Source: Dehalococcoidia bacterium (lineage in GTDB: Bacteria; Chloroflexota; Dehalococcoidia; GIF9; AB-539-J10). From it: DNA of 42,445 nucleotides. Below, piece by piece: positions 34,506 through 42,121 of the stretch. The position numbers were made by a program, and so were the translations under genes. Where the stretch lies: the NCBI GenBank assembly GCA_007129495.1, contig SKVJ01000029.1:1-42445 (forward strand), in the 5' to 3' direction. How positions within the stretch are numbered: the first letter of the stretch is position 1; each line of letters begins with the position of its first letter. The notes under the pieces were generated by a model, which was not told where the DNA came from, did no database searches, and saw nothing but the letters and a program-made list of their open reading frames with translations.

Positions 34506-34849
34506 GAATGGAAAGCCAGCTCGAATTGAATCAGGAACGTGCTCGGTTGCGGGACAAGTATGGGCAGCTACTGCCAGCGATACTTGAAGCTGAACTCAGG
34601 GTCGGCGATCATGCCTACGCGGAGGGGGCACTTTCTACAATGCACAAGCGGCTTGTTGCACTGGGAGTCGCCCTCGGACGAGGTTGCACTAACTGCATAC
34701 TCGGCCAGACTGAGCGTGCGCTTGAAGCCGGGGCAACGGTTGACGAGATACTTGAGGTTACCGGTGTGGCGGTCGCTATCGGCGGTACCATGGGCATGGC
34801 AGAGTCATTGCGCGTTGTCCGATTCCTTGAGGAGATGGAGAAACTGTAG
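34502..34849 (+). CDS. Carboxymuconolactone decarboxylase / AhpD-like protein
   Basis: All-helical CMD-family protein of 115 residues. The redox/active-site motif CTNCILGQTERALEAGAT has the C-x-x-C plus distal His/Gln region of AhpD-like members, and LEVTGVAVAIGGTMGMAESL is the second conserved helix. Such proteins are decarboxylases or peroxidase partners; the CxxC favours a thiol-redox role. Its ATG overlaps the stop of the DUF4349 gene, so the two are coupled. Confidence 0.85.
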   Translation: MRMESQLELNQERARLRDKYGQLLPAILEAELRVGDHAYAEGALSTMHKRLVALGVALGRGCTNCILGQTERALEAGATVDEILEVTGVAVAIGGTMGMAESLRVVRFLEEMEKL

Positions 34850-34873
34850 TCGGCGCAATCCGAATCTGCAATC

Positions 34874-34913
34874 ATGACGGAGGGCAGAAACCGCGGTTCC
34901 TGCCCTCCGTCAT
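34874..34913 (+). terminator. Near-perfect 40-bp palindrome downstream of the CMD gene
   Basis: ATGACGGAGGGCAG pairs with CTGCCCTCCGTCAT, and the centre AACCGCGGTT is itself palindromic. It lies 24 bases after the stop codon and probably ends the DUF4349-CMD operon, although no T-tract follows. Confidence 0.6.
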
Positions 34914-34955
34914 AGATGGTTGTCTTTGCCTTATCCAGTCAGGCTGTGGTAGGCT

Positions 34956-35125
34956 GTGAAACGTTGCCTAACGCAGCTATTCAAGAAGGAGGACGCAGGA
35001 CACTGAATCGCAGGAGCCGCGGATGCGGCATAGTCGGTGTCCGAGGTCATGATCTGATCAATAAGAAGAAGCTGATGACTCGCAGTTAAGGCGCACAAGT
35101 GTCATTCAGCGGTGAATGAGCTTTT
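34956..35125 (+). ncRNA. Possible small RNA or leader with structured core
   Basis: A weak promoter (TTGCCT at 34926, 18 bases, TAGGCT at 34950) precedes a folded region: GGACACTGA (34998-35006) pairs with TCGGTGTCC (35034-35042) around an inner CCGC-GGAT-GCGG hairpin. It ends with a T-rich terminator at 35102-35125, well before the next gene. Alternatively it is a decayed gene: an AAGGAGG lies at 34986, followed by a short frame lacking a normal start codon. Confidence 0.25.
35102..35125 (+). terminator. Rho-independent terminator TCATTCA-GCGG-TGAATGA-GCTTTT
   Basis: A 7-bp stem with a four-base loop followed by GCTTTTATT. It stands alone between genes, 169 bases before the OpuAC-like start, so it must end some upstream transcript (read-through from the CMD gene or a separate small RNA). 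Confidence 0.6.
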
Positions 35126-35293
35126 ATTCTCCCCAGTTGACCTGTCACCACGGAAACGATTGACGCTCGGTCTTCCCCGGTGACACTTCCCTTCATTGTC
35201 CGCTAAGTAAATGCACTATGTGGTCGCTTAAGATGCCCGTCATCGTCTGCTTATTGCTTTTCGGATCGCGTCATAGAATTACAGGAGGACTGA

Positions 35294-36307
35294 ATGACGA
35301 AACGACGTGTGTCGATCATAGGAGCGGTTGTGATGGTAGCCATCCTCGTCACGACTGCATTCACGGGATGTGCCCGTACAGACGAGCGCAACGAGACAAT
35401 CCGGTTCGTGGACGCTCAGTGGGACACCCAGACCTTCCTGGTCTACGTGGCAGCATTCATAGTCGAGCATGGCTATGGATACGATGTAACGGTGGAGACC
35501 GCTTCGAATGTGGTGGGACTGAAAGCCATTGAACTGGGTGAGATAGATGTGCACATGGAAGTTGCGAGCATCTCTCTGCGCGAGCCGCACCAGGCACTGC
35601 TTGAGACTGGTCTTGGAGAGGATCTTGGTGTGCCGTACACGCCCGTGACTCAGTTCTGGGCCGTACCCACTTACATGATTGAGGGTGATGCCGAGCGCGG
35701 CATCGAACCGATGATTCCGGACGTTGAGAGCGTGTTCGACATGGCGGAGCACTGGGAACTGTTCCGGGACCCCGAGGAACCTGAGAAAGGACGCTTCTAT
35801 AGTTGTATACCTGGCTGGCAGTGCGAGGAGACGAATGCGCACAAGATGGAGGCCTACGGTCTCGATGAGTACTACACCGTGTTCACCCCGGGGTCAGATA
35901 CGGCACTGGCTACCTCACTGATCACCGCGTATGAGAGGGGTCAGCCCTGGTTCGGCTACTACTGGCAGCCGACCTGGGTGCTCGGTGTAGTGGACGTGAC
36001 ACCGCTTTCAGAGCCACCCTACGATGAGGACCTGTGGAACGAAGAGAATAAGTATGCGTGCGAGTATCCACGCGAAGACAACCACATAGTTGCCGCGACA
36101 AGCCTGCAGGAGCGTGCACCAGACGTTCGGGAATTCCTGCTCAGGTTCAACATCCCACTTGATGTGATCAATTCGATGCTGGTGTATCTGGTCGATACCG
36201 GCCAGGACGCACCTGATGCTGCGGATTGGTTCTTCACCGGCTACGAGGAAATCTGGACAGAGTGGGTTTCGGACGATGTGGCGGCACGTGTTAGAGCTGC
36301 ACTGTAG
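35294..36307 (+). CDS. Glycine betaine/choline-type ABC transporter substrate-binding lipoprotein (OpuAC-like)
   Basis: Exported lipoprotein of 337 residues. The signal peptide ends at a lipobox TAFTGC (Cys26). The OpuAC/ProX-like periplasmic-binding fold follows: TIRFVDAQWDTQTFLVYVAA, ETASNVVGLKAIELGEIDVHME, AYERGQPWFGYYWQPTWVLG. Trp and Tyr residues in the last motif are of the aromatic-cage kind that binds quaternary amines. No permease or ATPase gene is next to it, so it must work with a transporter encoded elsewhere or act alone. A strong terminator follows directly. AGGAGG precedes the ATG. Confidence 0.88.
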   Translation: MTKRRVSIIGAVVMVAILVTTAFTGCARTDERNETIRFVDAQWDTQTFLVYVAAFIVEHGYGYDVTVETASNVVGLKAIELGEIDVHMEVASISLREPHQALLETGLGEDLGVPYTPVTQFWAVPTYMIEGDAERGIEPMIPDVESVFDMAEHWELFRDPEEPEKGRFYSCIPGWQCEETNAHKMEAYGLDEYYTVFTPGSDTALATSLITAYERGQPWFGYYWQPTWVLGVVDVTPLSEPPYDEDLWNEENKYACEYPREDNHIVAATSLQERAPDVREFLLRFNIPLDVINSMLVYLVDTGQDAPDAADWFFTGYEEIWTEWVSDDVAARVRAAL

Positions 36308-36339
36308 CATCTGCGGAACTGATTGCACCTTGAAAAGTG

Positions 36340-36370
36340 ATGTGGGCCTTCGTGCGAAGGCCCACATTTT
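36340..36370 (+). terminator. Strong rho-independent terminator after the OpuAC-like gene
   Basis: ATGTGGGCCTTCG pairs perfectly with CGAAGGCCCACAT around a TG centre, followed by TTT. It lies 33 bases after the stop codon. Confidence 0.85.
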
Positions 36371-36492
36371 ACTGTTGGGGGACCGAGGAGCTGCTTCCAG
36401 TGTACCGGTGGCTTGTACGGTGGGATATGTGCGGTCTCTGAGTGACTACGGGATGAGCGATAACAGCGTGATCTATCCAAGGCGAGCGCGAA

Positions 36493-36828
36493 TCATTGCC
36501 TCTGCTTCAGCGTTTGTTTGACCTGTGGCAGTTCCCGCTCGGCATACTGCTGCATCTCGTCGGCTGTCATAGAGGCGAGGGTCTTGGTTTCATCTGCGAA
36601 TCTACACAATGTCTCCCACGGGATGTTGGGGTGAAGCATGCGCGACTCGAGAGAGACCTCAATGGCTGCGTGTCCTATGATGCTGAGTTGGTTGCTGAGC
36701 CAGGCAGCGCGTGCACGGTCGCATGACACGCCGGAACAGCCACGTACGGCGTAGCGCGTCGCGGCATCAATGGCGTCTCTCATACGGCTTATTGGCCCGC
36801 CGGGCGGATCCCTGAATGTATCGTTCAT
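36493..36828 (-). CDS. HepT/DUF86-like protein lacking the catalytic motif
   Basis: Helical protein of 111 residues resembling the HepT toxin family (DUF86). LSIIGHAAIEVSLESRMLHP followed by NIPWETL corresponds to the family's conserved core, and AERELPQVKQTL to its last helix. At the place of the RNase motif R-x4-6-H-x-Y it reads CRFADETKTLAS, so the catalytic His is absent and RNase activity is unlikely. It is also not paired with an MNT-type nucleotidyltransferase antitoxin. Instead its ATG overlaps the stop of a DUF3467 gene (ATGA). The N-terminal third has two Cys (RGCSGVSC) not seen in classic members. The family match is by eye and moderately sure. Confidence 0.55.
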   Translation of the reverse strand: MNDTFRDPPGGPISRMRDAIDAATRYAVRGCSGVSCDRARAAWLSNQLSIIGHAAIEVSLESRMLHPNIPWETLCRFADETKTLASMTADEMQQYAERELPQVKQTLKQRQ

Positions 36829-37136
36829 TCCTTTACGAAACCTATATGCCCCTTGGGTTCCTCGGCGGGGGTGAGGGAACCGTGTTGCTGCTCATACTTG
36901 CGCATATTCTGCTGCAGTGCGGCAATCATGCGCTTTGTGTGGCCTGGACTCATTATGATTCGTGCGGTGACAGCGCCGGCACCCGGTCCGATCATGAGGA
37001 AGTCCAGAATGAACTCCTCCCTGGTATGCATCACCCTCATATTATTGGCGTAGACGCCTCCTCTGAGATGTGATGGAAATTCCAGGGGTATCTTCTTCTG
37101 TTGGTCCGCAGGTGGTTGCTGTGGTTGTTCGCTCAT
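36825..37136 (-). CDS. DUF3467 protein
   Basis: Protein of 103 residues matching DUF3467: GVYANNMRVMHTREEFILDF, then ARIIMSPGHTKRMIAALQQN, then a Gln/Glu-rich tail. The function is unknown in the family. The ATG at 37136 is served by GGAGGAGG, which lies inside a 66-bp repeat also found in the decayed histidine kinase at 39.3 kb. It is coupled to the HepT-like gene downstream. Confidence 0.8.
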   Translation of the reverse strand: MSEQPQQPPADQQKKIPLEFPSHLRGGVYANNMRVMHTREEFILDFLMIGPGAGAVTARIIMSPGHTKRMIAALQQNMRKYEQQHGSLTPAEEPKGHIGFVKE

Positions 37137-37138
37137 TG

Positions 37139-37204
37139 ACGGCCTCCTCCAGCAGCATCACGGTGTATGCTAGCACAGGTGAGCACAACTGGCGCGACGC
37201 GTAC
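37139..37204. repeat. 66-bp repeat, copy 1 (leader of the DUF3467 gene)
   Basis: Matches 39331-39396 in the same orientation with four mismatches (about 94% identity). On the minus strand it supplies the ribosome-binding site of the DUF3467 gene. In the second copy the same bases encode SSPVLAYSVMLLEEAV. Confidence 0.9.
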
Positions 37205-37296
37205 CTCCGAAGCTTTTGGGGTGTTGTACGGAGTTCACCGAACGTGGTAAAAGAAGTGCGTCCTGGTTACATGCAATAATTGTTCCTCTGACACAC

Positions 37297-38484
37297 ATGG
37301 TTTCTTCGGTACTGATTACGGACGCGCAGTCAAGAGCCGGCCTGTCCGTCATTCGTTCTCTCGGAGAGAAGCATATCCGTATCGTAGCTGCGGACCGCGA
37401 CCGGATGGCGTTGGGCTTCTTCTCGCGGTATTGCTCTCGTCGACTGATCTATCCCGACCCAATCCTGACTCCTGAAGACTACGGCGACTTCATCCTAGAT
37501 GAGCTGTCACGAGAGCCATACGACCTCATTATCCCGCTTTTTGATGGGAGCCTTCTACCGCTTGCGCGGCGGAAGACTGCCGTGGACCGACTGACAAGAT
37601 TCCCGTTTCTTGATTACTGCAGTCTCATGATGGCTCGCGACAAGGCGCGAGTCATTGAGATCGCCCGACGTTGTGGACTACGAGTGCCCAGCACCTTCAC
37701 GATACACTGTCCCGAGGACGCGAATCACGCTTTGTCGGCGTTGTCGCTGCCGCTTATCGTGAGACCACGGGAGGCTGAAGGGAGTAAAGGGTTGTGTCGT
37801 GTTGAACGCGCCGGCAACGTGTGGCGTACCTGCGAGATGGTTGCTTCCAAGTTCGGCCCCGTCATCATCCAGGAGTACATCCCGTGGGGTGGTTTCACCT
37901 ATGATGTCGACGTGCTGATGAATCGGCATTCGGACGCTCGGGCCGTGGTTGTCTGTAAGCGCCTGCGTACATATCCTACTGAGGCTGGGCCGACCTCGTG
38001 CGGCCAGGCCGTGGTGTGGCCTGAGTTGGCTGATATGGCCATCAGCCTCCTGAAGGAGTTGAGTTGGTTCGGTCCGGCTGAGGTTGAATTCCGAATCGAC
38101 CCGCGTGATGGCAAGCCGACACTGATGGAGGTGAACCCACGACTCTGGGGCTCGCTCTATACCGGGATTCTCGCGGGAGTTGATTTCCCCTATCTGCTTT
38201 ATCGGTTGGCAATGGACGGGGACGTACCTACTGTGTCTTTCTACCACACGGACCTGAAGGCCCGATACTTCTTCACGCTTGATCTCTTGTGTATGCTGAC
38301 ACACCCGAAGAGACGGTCAATCGCCCGAGAATGGATTGGTGGATTCTTCGATCATCGCACGAGGATTTTCATTCCATCATGGCGCGACCCGCTTCCGCTT
38401 CTTGGCAAACTAGTCGGCACACTGGTGTATGGCACTCGTCCTTCACGGCTCAAACAGAGGTTGCGAAGGGTGAAGATCAATTGA
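37297..38484 (+). CDS. ATP-grasp carboxylate ligase-like protein
   Basis: Protein of 395 residues of the carbamoyl-phosphate synthase L-chain-like ATP-grasp group. The N-terminal pre-ATP-grasp Rossmann part (SSVLITDAQSRAGLSVIRSL) is followed by the ATP-grasp core: LPLIVRPREAEGSKGLCRVE (ATP Lys/Arg loop), VIIQEYIPWGGFTYDVDVLM, and the Mg site in PAEVEFRIDPRDGKPTLMEVNPRLWGS (Glu and Asn-Pro-Arg). Such enzymes join a carboxylate to an amine or thiol. No partner biosynthesis genes are beside it, so the substrate is unknown. ATG 37297 starts the fold; the 27 codons upstream are not family-like. Confidence 0.8.
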   Translation: MVSSVLITDAQSRAGLSVIRSLGEKHIRIVAADRDRMALGFFSRYCSRRLIYPDPILTPEDYGDFILDELSREPYDLIIPLFDGSLLPLARRKTAVDRLTRFPFLDYCSLMMARDKARVIEIARRCGLRVPSTFTIHCPEDANHALSALSLPLIVRPREAEGSKGLCRVERAGNVWRTCEMVASKFGPVIIQEYIPWGGFTYDVDVLMNRHSDARAVVVCKRLRTYPTEAGPTSCGQAVVWPELADMAISLLKELSWFGPAEVEFRIDPRDGKPTLMEVNPRLWGSLYTGILAGVDFPYLLYRLAMDGDVPTVSFYHTDLKARYFFTLDLLCMLTHPKRRSIAREWIGGFFDHRTRIFIPSWRDPLPLLGKLVGTLVYGTRPSRLKQRLRRVKIN

Positions 38485-38561
38485 TCATCCTTGCCGGCAG
38501 GCATGGTAGGGCGCTTCTCACGCCTCTGTGATTGGCACTCCGGCTCGGCGAATGTATAGCT

Positions 38562-39470
38562 TCATGATGTGGGGAAGGAGACTTCGAGTATGGCGAGATC
38601 AACGGGCGTGCGCCAGGCCCTTGGTTTGCCGCCCAACCCGCAGCCTGTGACTTCATCTCCTCCAGACCCCCCCCGGAGCGGTCCACTTGGATCAGACTCT
38701 GAACGAGTGTGGTCCTCTGCGGTAATCCTCAGGACAGTATGCCTCGTGTGATGTCCAACGTGTACATCGATGACTTTGCATCTCGAGATGATGGTCAGGT
38801 GGGTTAGATTCTGTTCCAGGATGCGGCACAGGAGTCCCTTAATCTCAGGGGGAGAGGCCAGGTACCTCCTCCAAGTGTGTCCTGACAGGGGTCCCGGCGC
38901 GATATTTGTAGTCATCCAGTGCCCATTCTATGGCCGCAGAAAGACCAGAATCTTCCAGAACTGCCGGTACAAGTACGTCACACAACTCCCTGACACGGCT
39001 CATGGTCTCCATGAGGCGCTCGTCAATCATCTGTAGTTGAGGAGTCATGTCCGTCACCAGCGATTCAGAAGGTTGATGTCTGCAACTGTCGACGTTCATC
39101 TTCAGCGCGGTAAGGTTCTGAATAATATCGTCCTGCAACCCTCTGGCGAGGAGAGCACGCTCCCTTTCTCTTCTCCTATCTGGAGCCAACGCATCCCCAG
39201 TGGGAGATGCTCCTGCATCTGGTGGAGTTCAAATTCAGTCTCCCTTCTCTCGGCTATCTCCCATGTGAGCCGGTGGCGTTCCATGATGAGAATGAGGTCA
39301 TCCTGTATCAGGTCACCGAACTGCACAAGCACGGCCTCCTCCAGCAGCATCACGCTGTATGCCAGCACAGGTGAGGACAACTGGCGCGATGCGTACAGGT
39401 ATTTGCACTTCTCACAGGAATGTCGTACAGTTACCTCAGGTAGTTGTAGTTTTGGCCATTATCCGCTTCG
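38562..39470 (-). pseudogene. Decayed NarL-type (HisKA_3) sensor histidine kinase
   Basis: The parts of one kinase are spread over three minus-strand frames. The N-terminal part (39470-39102) reads CEKCKYLYASRQLSSPVLAY and WEIAERRETEFELHQMQEHL. The dimerisation part (39189-38845) has ALLARGLQDDIIQNLTALKM, where the phospho-acceptor His is replaced by Gln. The remnant of the ATPase domain (38915-38562) has CRILEQNLTHLTIIS in place of the usual N-box, with no clear G-boxes. An upstream TAA and the lack of a Met show the start is also lost. No response regulator is adjacent. Confidence 0.65.
39331..39396. repeat. 66-bp repeat, copy 2 (inside the kinase pseudogene)
   Basis: Second copy of the element at 37139-37204, direct orientation, about 94% identical over 66 bases. 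It is probably the parental copy, because it continues into kinase-like coding sequence on both sides. Confidence 0.9.
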
Positions 39471-39546
39471 TTCAATCCATCCACAGATCCAACCACGTCC
39501 GGGATGACCGCAACTCTGCTTACCAACAAAGAGAGGAGGTTATCCT

Positions 39547-39732
39547 GTGAATTTCGAGGATAAGACCATCAAGTGCGCCGATTGTGGCAGTGACTTCATG
39601 TTCTCGGCATCCGAACAGCAGTTCTTCGCCGAGAAGGGTTTCACAAACGAGCCAAGACGTTGCCCTACATGTCGGCGCAGTCGCAGGCAACAGCGCGGCG
39701 GTCAGACGCAAAGCGTTCAGCGGGACTGGTAG
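39547..39732 (+). CDS. Small zinc-ribbon protein (copy 1)
   Basis: Protein of 61 residues with one zinc ribbon: IKCADCGSDFMFSASEQQFF and then RRCPTCRRSRR, giving C-x2-C plus C-x2-C. The AEKGFTNEPRRC core is typical of the probable zinc-binding family (zf-trcl) often found beside cold-shock and RRM genes. The tail is basic and ends QRDW. GTG start at 39547 with GGAGG upstream. It probably binds nucleic acid; it forms a cassette with the RRM gene 46 bases downstream. Confidence 0.85.
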   Translation: MNFEDKTIKCADCGSDFMFSASEQQFFAEKGFTNEPRRCPTCRRSRRQQRGGQTQSVQRDW

Positions 39733-39778
39733 TAGTAGCAGTCGGTGACCGGCAATCAGGATCAGGAGGAATTGAGCA

Positions 39779-40198
39779 GTGAGGATTTATGTGGGTAATC
39801 TGCCATACGAGGCTACCGAACAAGAGTTAAGTCAGTTGTTCTCCGAGTACGGAGAGGTGAAATCGGTCAGCATCGTAGCGGACAAGTTCAGTGGACGCTC
39901 GAGGGGTTTTGCCTTCGTCGAGATGTCTTCGAAGTCCGAGGGAGAAGCAGCCATCGAAGCGTTGAACGGCAAGTCGTTTGTTAACAGAAACCTTGTGGTT
40001 AATGAGGCTCGCCCCCGCGAGGACCGAGGTGGTGGTGGTGGTTTTGGTGGTGGCTTTGGAGGCGGCTACGGTGGCGGTGGTGGCTACGGTGGTGGCGGCT
40101 ATGGAGGCGAAAGAGGTGATCGGGGCGATAGAGGTGGCCGCGGCGATAGAGGTGGCCGTGGTGGCCGCGGTGGTGGCAGGGGAGGCGGCAGATATTAG
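39779..40198 (+). CDS. Glycine-rich RRM RNA-binding protein (copy 1)
   Basis: Protein of 139 residues. A single RRM covers 1-80 with RNP2 (IYVGNL) and RNP1 ([10 protein letters not shown]), both with the aromatic residues that stack on RNA. The tail from about 82 is Gly/Arg-rich with RGG-type repeats, coded by imperfect tandem DNA repeats (for example GGCGATAGAGGTGGCC twice near 40120-40155). Such proteins act as RNA chaperones in cold or stress. GTG start at 39779 with AGGAGG upstream. A near-identical gene arrangement follows at 41.9-42.4 kb. Confidence 0.92.
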   Translation: MRIYVGNLPYEATEQELSQLFSEYGEVKSVSIVADKFSGRSRGFAFVEMSSKSEGEAAIEALNGKSFVNRNLVVNEARPREDRGGGGGFGGGFGGGYGGGGGYGGGGYGGERGDRGDRGGRGDRGGRGGRGGGRGGGRY

Positions 40199-40414
40199 GT
40201 GGGACGGTACTAAACCGGTACCCATCCGGTAGAATTAGACCATTGTTGTATCGGTTTTCAAATGCAGTAGAAGGTACGGGATGGCCGTGCGCAGCGCGTT
40301 TTATCAGGCGGCGCGTAACGGTTCATCTCTCTCTTATGCTCTTGTCGCCCATACTCAACCAGTTTAGATTCGATTCTTCCGATCGTACGTCAAGAAGACA
40401 AGAGGAGTATAGTT

Positions 40415-41638
40415 GTGAGTTTCAGTTCTTTTAATTTTCATCCGCGGATTGCGGATAGTATCAAGAGGCTCGGATTTGATACGCCGACGCCTATTCAGGA
40501 GCAGGGTATAGGACCGGTTCTCGAAGGCAAAGACCTTATGGGTCTTGCTGAGACGGGCACCGGAAAGACGGCTGCATTCGTGTTGCCGCTCTCACAGCGA
40601 CTTATGGATGGCCCTCGAGGGCGCATCAGGGCGCTGGTACTTGCACCGACTCGTGAGCTGGCACAGCAGACACATGAGGTGCTTAATATAGTAGGAAAAG
40701 ACACAAAATTGCGTAGCGTCACCATTTATGGGGGTGTGGGCTATGAGCCGCAGATACGTAAGCTGAAGAGCGGCGTTGAATTCGTCGTCGCCTGTCCGGG
40801 GCGATTGCTCGACCTCGTCGAGCGTGGTGACGCCGACCTTCGGCATGTCGAGGTGGTGGTGCTGGATGAGGCCGACCGGATGCTGGACATGGGATTCCTG
40901 CCTGACATCCGGCGGATCCTTAAGTTGCTGCCTGCCCGTCGCCAGACTCTGCTGTTTACAGCGACGATGCCCAGAGATATCGAGAGGCTGGCACGAGACT
41001 TCATGCACAAGCCAGTCGCAGTGCATGTCGGACAGCGCGGGCCAGTGGGCGGCATCACCCACGAGCTGTATCCGGTCGCCCCACACCTCAAAGCATCGCT
41101 GCTCGTCGAGTTACTGCGACGCAACGAGACGGGTCCGGTGTTGGTGTTTACGCGGACCAAGCATGCCGCAACTCGACTTGCCGAGCGTCTGCAGCGCAAC
41201 GGCTTCCGTGCCTCGTGCCTGCAGGGAGACATGTCTCAAAGCAAGCGGCAGGCTGCCATGGATGCCTTCCGCGCGGGCAAAATAGACATACTGGTAGCCA
41301 CTGACATCGCCGCCCGAGGCATCGATGTTCCCGACATCTCGCATGTTGTCAATTACGACATGCCGGATACTGTGGATGCCTATACCCATCGCGTTGGCCG
41401 CACCGCACGTGCGAGCCGGACCGGCAATGCCATAAACATCGCCACACGTGACGATATCGATGTTGTCAATGGCGTTGAATCCCTGCTCAATGCCAGGTTG
41501 GAGTGCCTCAGAGTTGAGGGCTTCGACTATGATGCGCCGATGACGAGGGATGCGGCGCCTCGCCGGCCGATGGAACGTTCCGGGGCCCCACGCCGGGAAA
41601 GGCCGAGGCGCAGGCCGGGCGTCAGGTCTGCTGTATAG
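40415..41638 (+). CDS. DEAD-box ATP-dependent RNA helicase (RhlE-like)
   Basis: RNA helicase of 407 residues. Motifs in order: Q motif (GFDTPTPIQEQGI), I (AETGTGKT), Ia (PTRELAQQ), Ib (CPGRLLD; Cys replaces the usual Thr), II (VLDEADRM), III (TATMP, usually SAT), then domain 2 with IV (VLVFTRTKHAA), V (ATDIAARGIDVPDI) and VI (HRVGRTAR). The C-terminus from about 375 is Arg/Pro-rich and basic, suited for RNA contact. GTG at 40415 follows AGAGGAG. Sitting between two zinc-ribbon/RRM cassettes, it probably works with these RNA chaperones in unwinding structured RNA. Confidence 0.95.
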   Translation: MSFSSFNFHPRIADSIKRLGFDTPTPIQEQGIGPVLEGKDLMGLAETGTGKTAAFVLPLSQRLMDGPRGRIRALVLAPTRELAQQTHEVLNIVGKDTKLRSVTIYGGVGYEPQIRKLKSGVEFVVACPGRLLDLVERGDADLRHVEVVVLDEADRMLDMGFLPDIRRILKLLPARRQTLLFTATMPRDIERLARDFMHKPVAVHVGQRGPVGGITHELYPVAPHLKASLLVELLRRNETGPVLVFTRTKHAATRLAERLQRNGFRASCLQGDMSQSKRQAAMDAFRAGKIDILVATDIAARGIDVPDISHVVNYDMPDTVDAYTHRVGRTARASRTGNAINIATRDDIDVVNGVESLLNARLECLRVEGFDYDAPMTRDAAPRRPMERSGAPRRERPRRRPGVRSAV

Positions 41639-41720
41639 GGAACAGATGCATGCCGGGCAAACACAATGAGACCGAGCTATCCTCTTGGATTTCCTGATCT
41701 ATTGTGGGTAGCCGGTTGAC

Positions 41721-41749
41721 TTGTGCAGATTGCAAATATTGTGTATAGT
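41721..41749 (+). promoter_or_regulatory. Candidate promoter of the second zinc-ribbon/RRM cassette
   Basis: TTGTGC (41721-41726), 17 bases, TATAGT (41744-41749, 5/6 match). Transcription from about 41756 would give a leader of about 110 bases, which is long enough for the structured leaders common in cold-shock genes. Confidence 0.4.
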
Positions 41750-41864
41750 GAGTTTGGTAGTTGAAGTGCAGGCCGTTTCAGTCCTCGTTCGATTCTTCAT
41801 TTCAGTCGAGCCCTGAATGACCGTAACTCAGACGAACCAAAGCACGTATAGAGGAGGTCATTCA

Positions 41865-42047
41865 GTGAGCTATCAGGACAAGACCATTCAGTGCCGCGAT
41901 TGCGGACAAGACTTCGCCTTCACTGCGTCAGAACAGCAGTTCTTCGCTGAGAAGGGTTTCACAAATGAGCCCAAGCGATGTTCAGCATGTCGCCGCGCCA
42001 AGCGCGGCAGCACATCATCCGCTCAGGGCGCCCAGCGAGACTGGTAA
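41865..42047 (+). CDS. Small zinc-ribbon protein (copy 2)
   Basis: Protein of 60 residues, paralog of the gene at 39547: IQCRDCGQDFAFTASEQQFF and KRCSACRRAKR with the same AEKGFTNEP core and the same QRDW end. The linker after the ribbon differs (SerThr-rich). An upstream ATG at 41817 is in frame, but GTG at 41865 has GAGGAGG at normal distance and matches the start of copy 1. It is followed by a second RRM gene. Confidence 0.85.
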   Translation: MSYQDKTIQCRDCGQDFAFTASEQQFFAEKGFTNEPKRCSACRRAKRGSTSSAQGAQRDW

Positions 42048-42052
42048 CGTGG

Positions 42053-42086
42053 GCCGCTGTTGAGCGGCGCCACAGTATGCATACTG
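42053..42086 (+). repeat. Hairpin and 14-bp palindrome between zinc-ribbon copy 2 and RRM copy 2
   Basis: GCCGC-TGTTGA-GCGGC (42053-42068) is followed by the perfect palindrome CAGTATGCATACTG (42073-42086). They lie just before the RRM ribosome-binding site and could modulate its translation. The first cassette lacks them. Confidence 0.4.
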
Positions 42087-42121
42087 CGTACGCGCAGAAT
42101 TAGAAGAGGAGTGTTTTAGAG

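Noticed and set aside
40020-40195. Tandem repeats in the RRM gene as a CRISPR-like or satellite array
   Set aside because: They are in frame and encode the Gly/Arg-rich tail of the RNA-binding protein.
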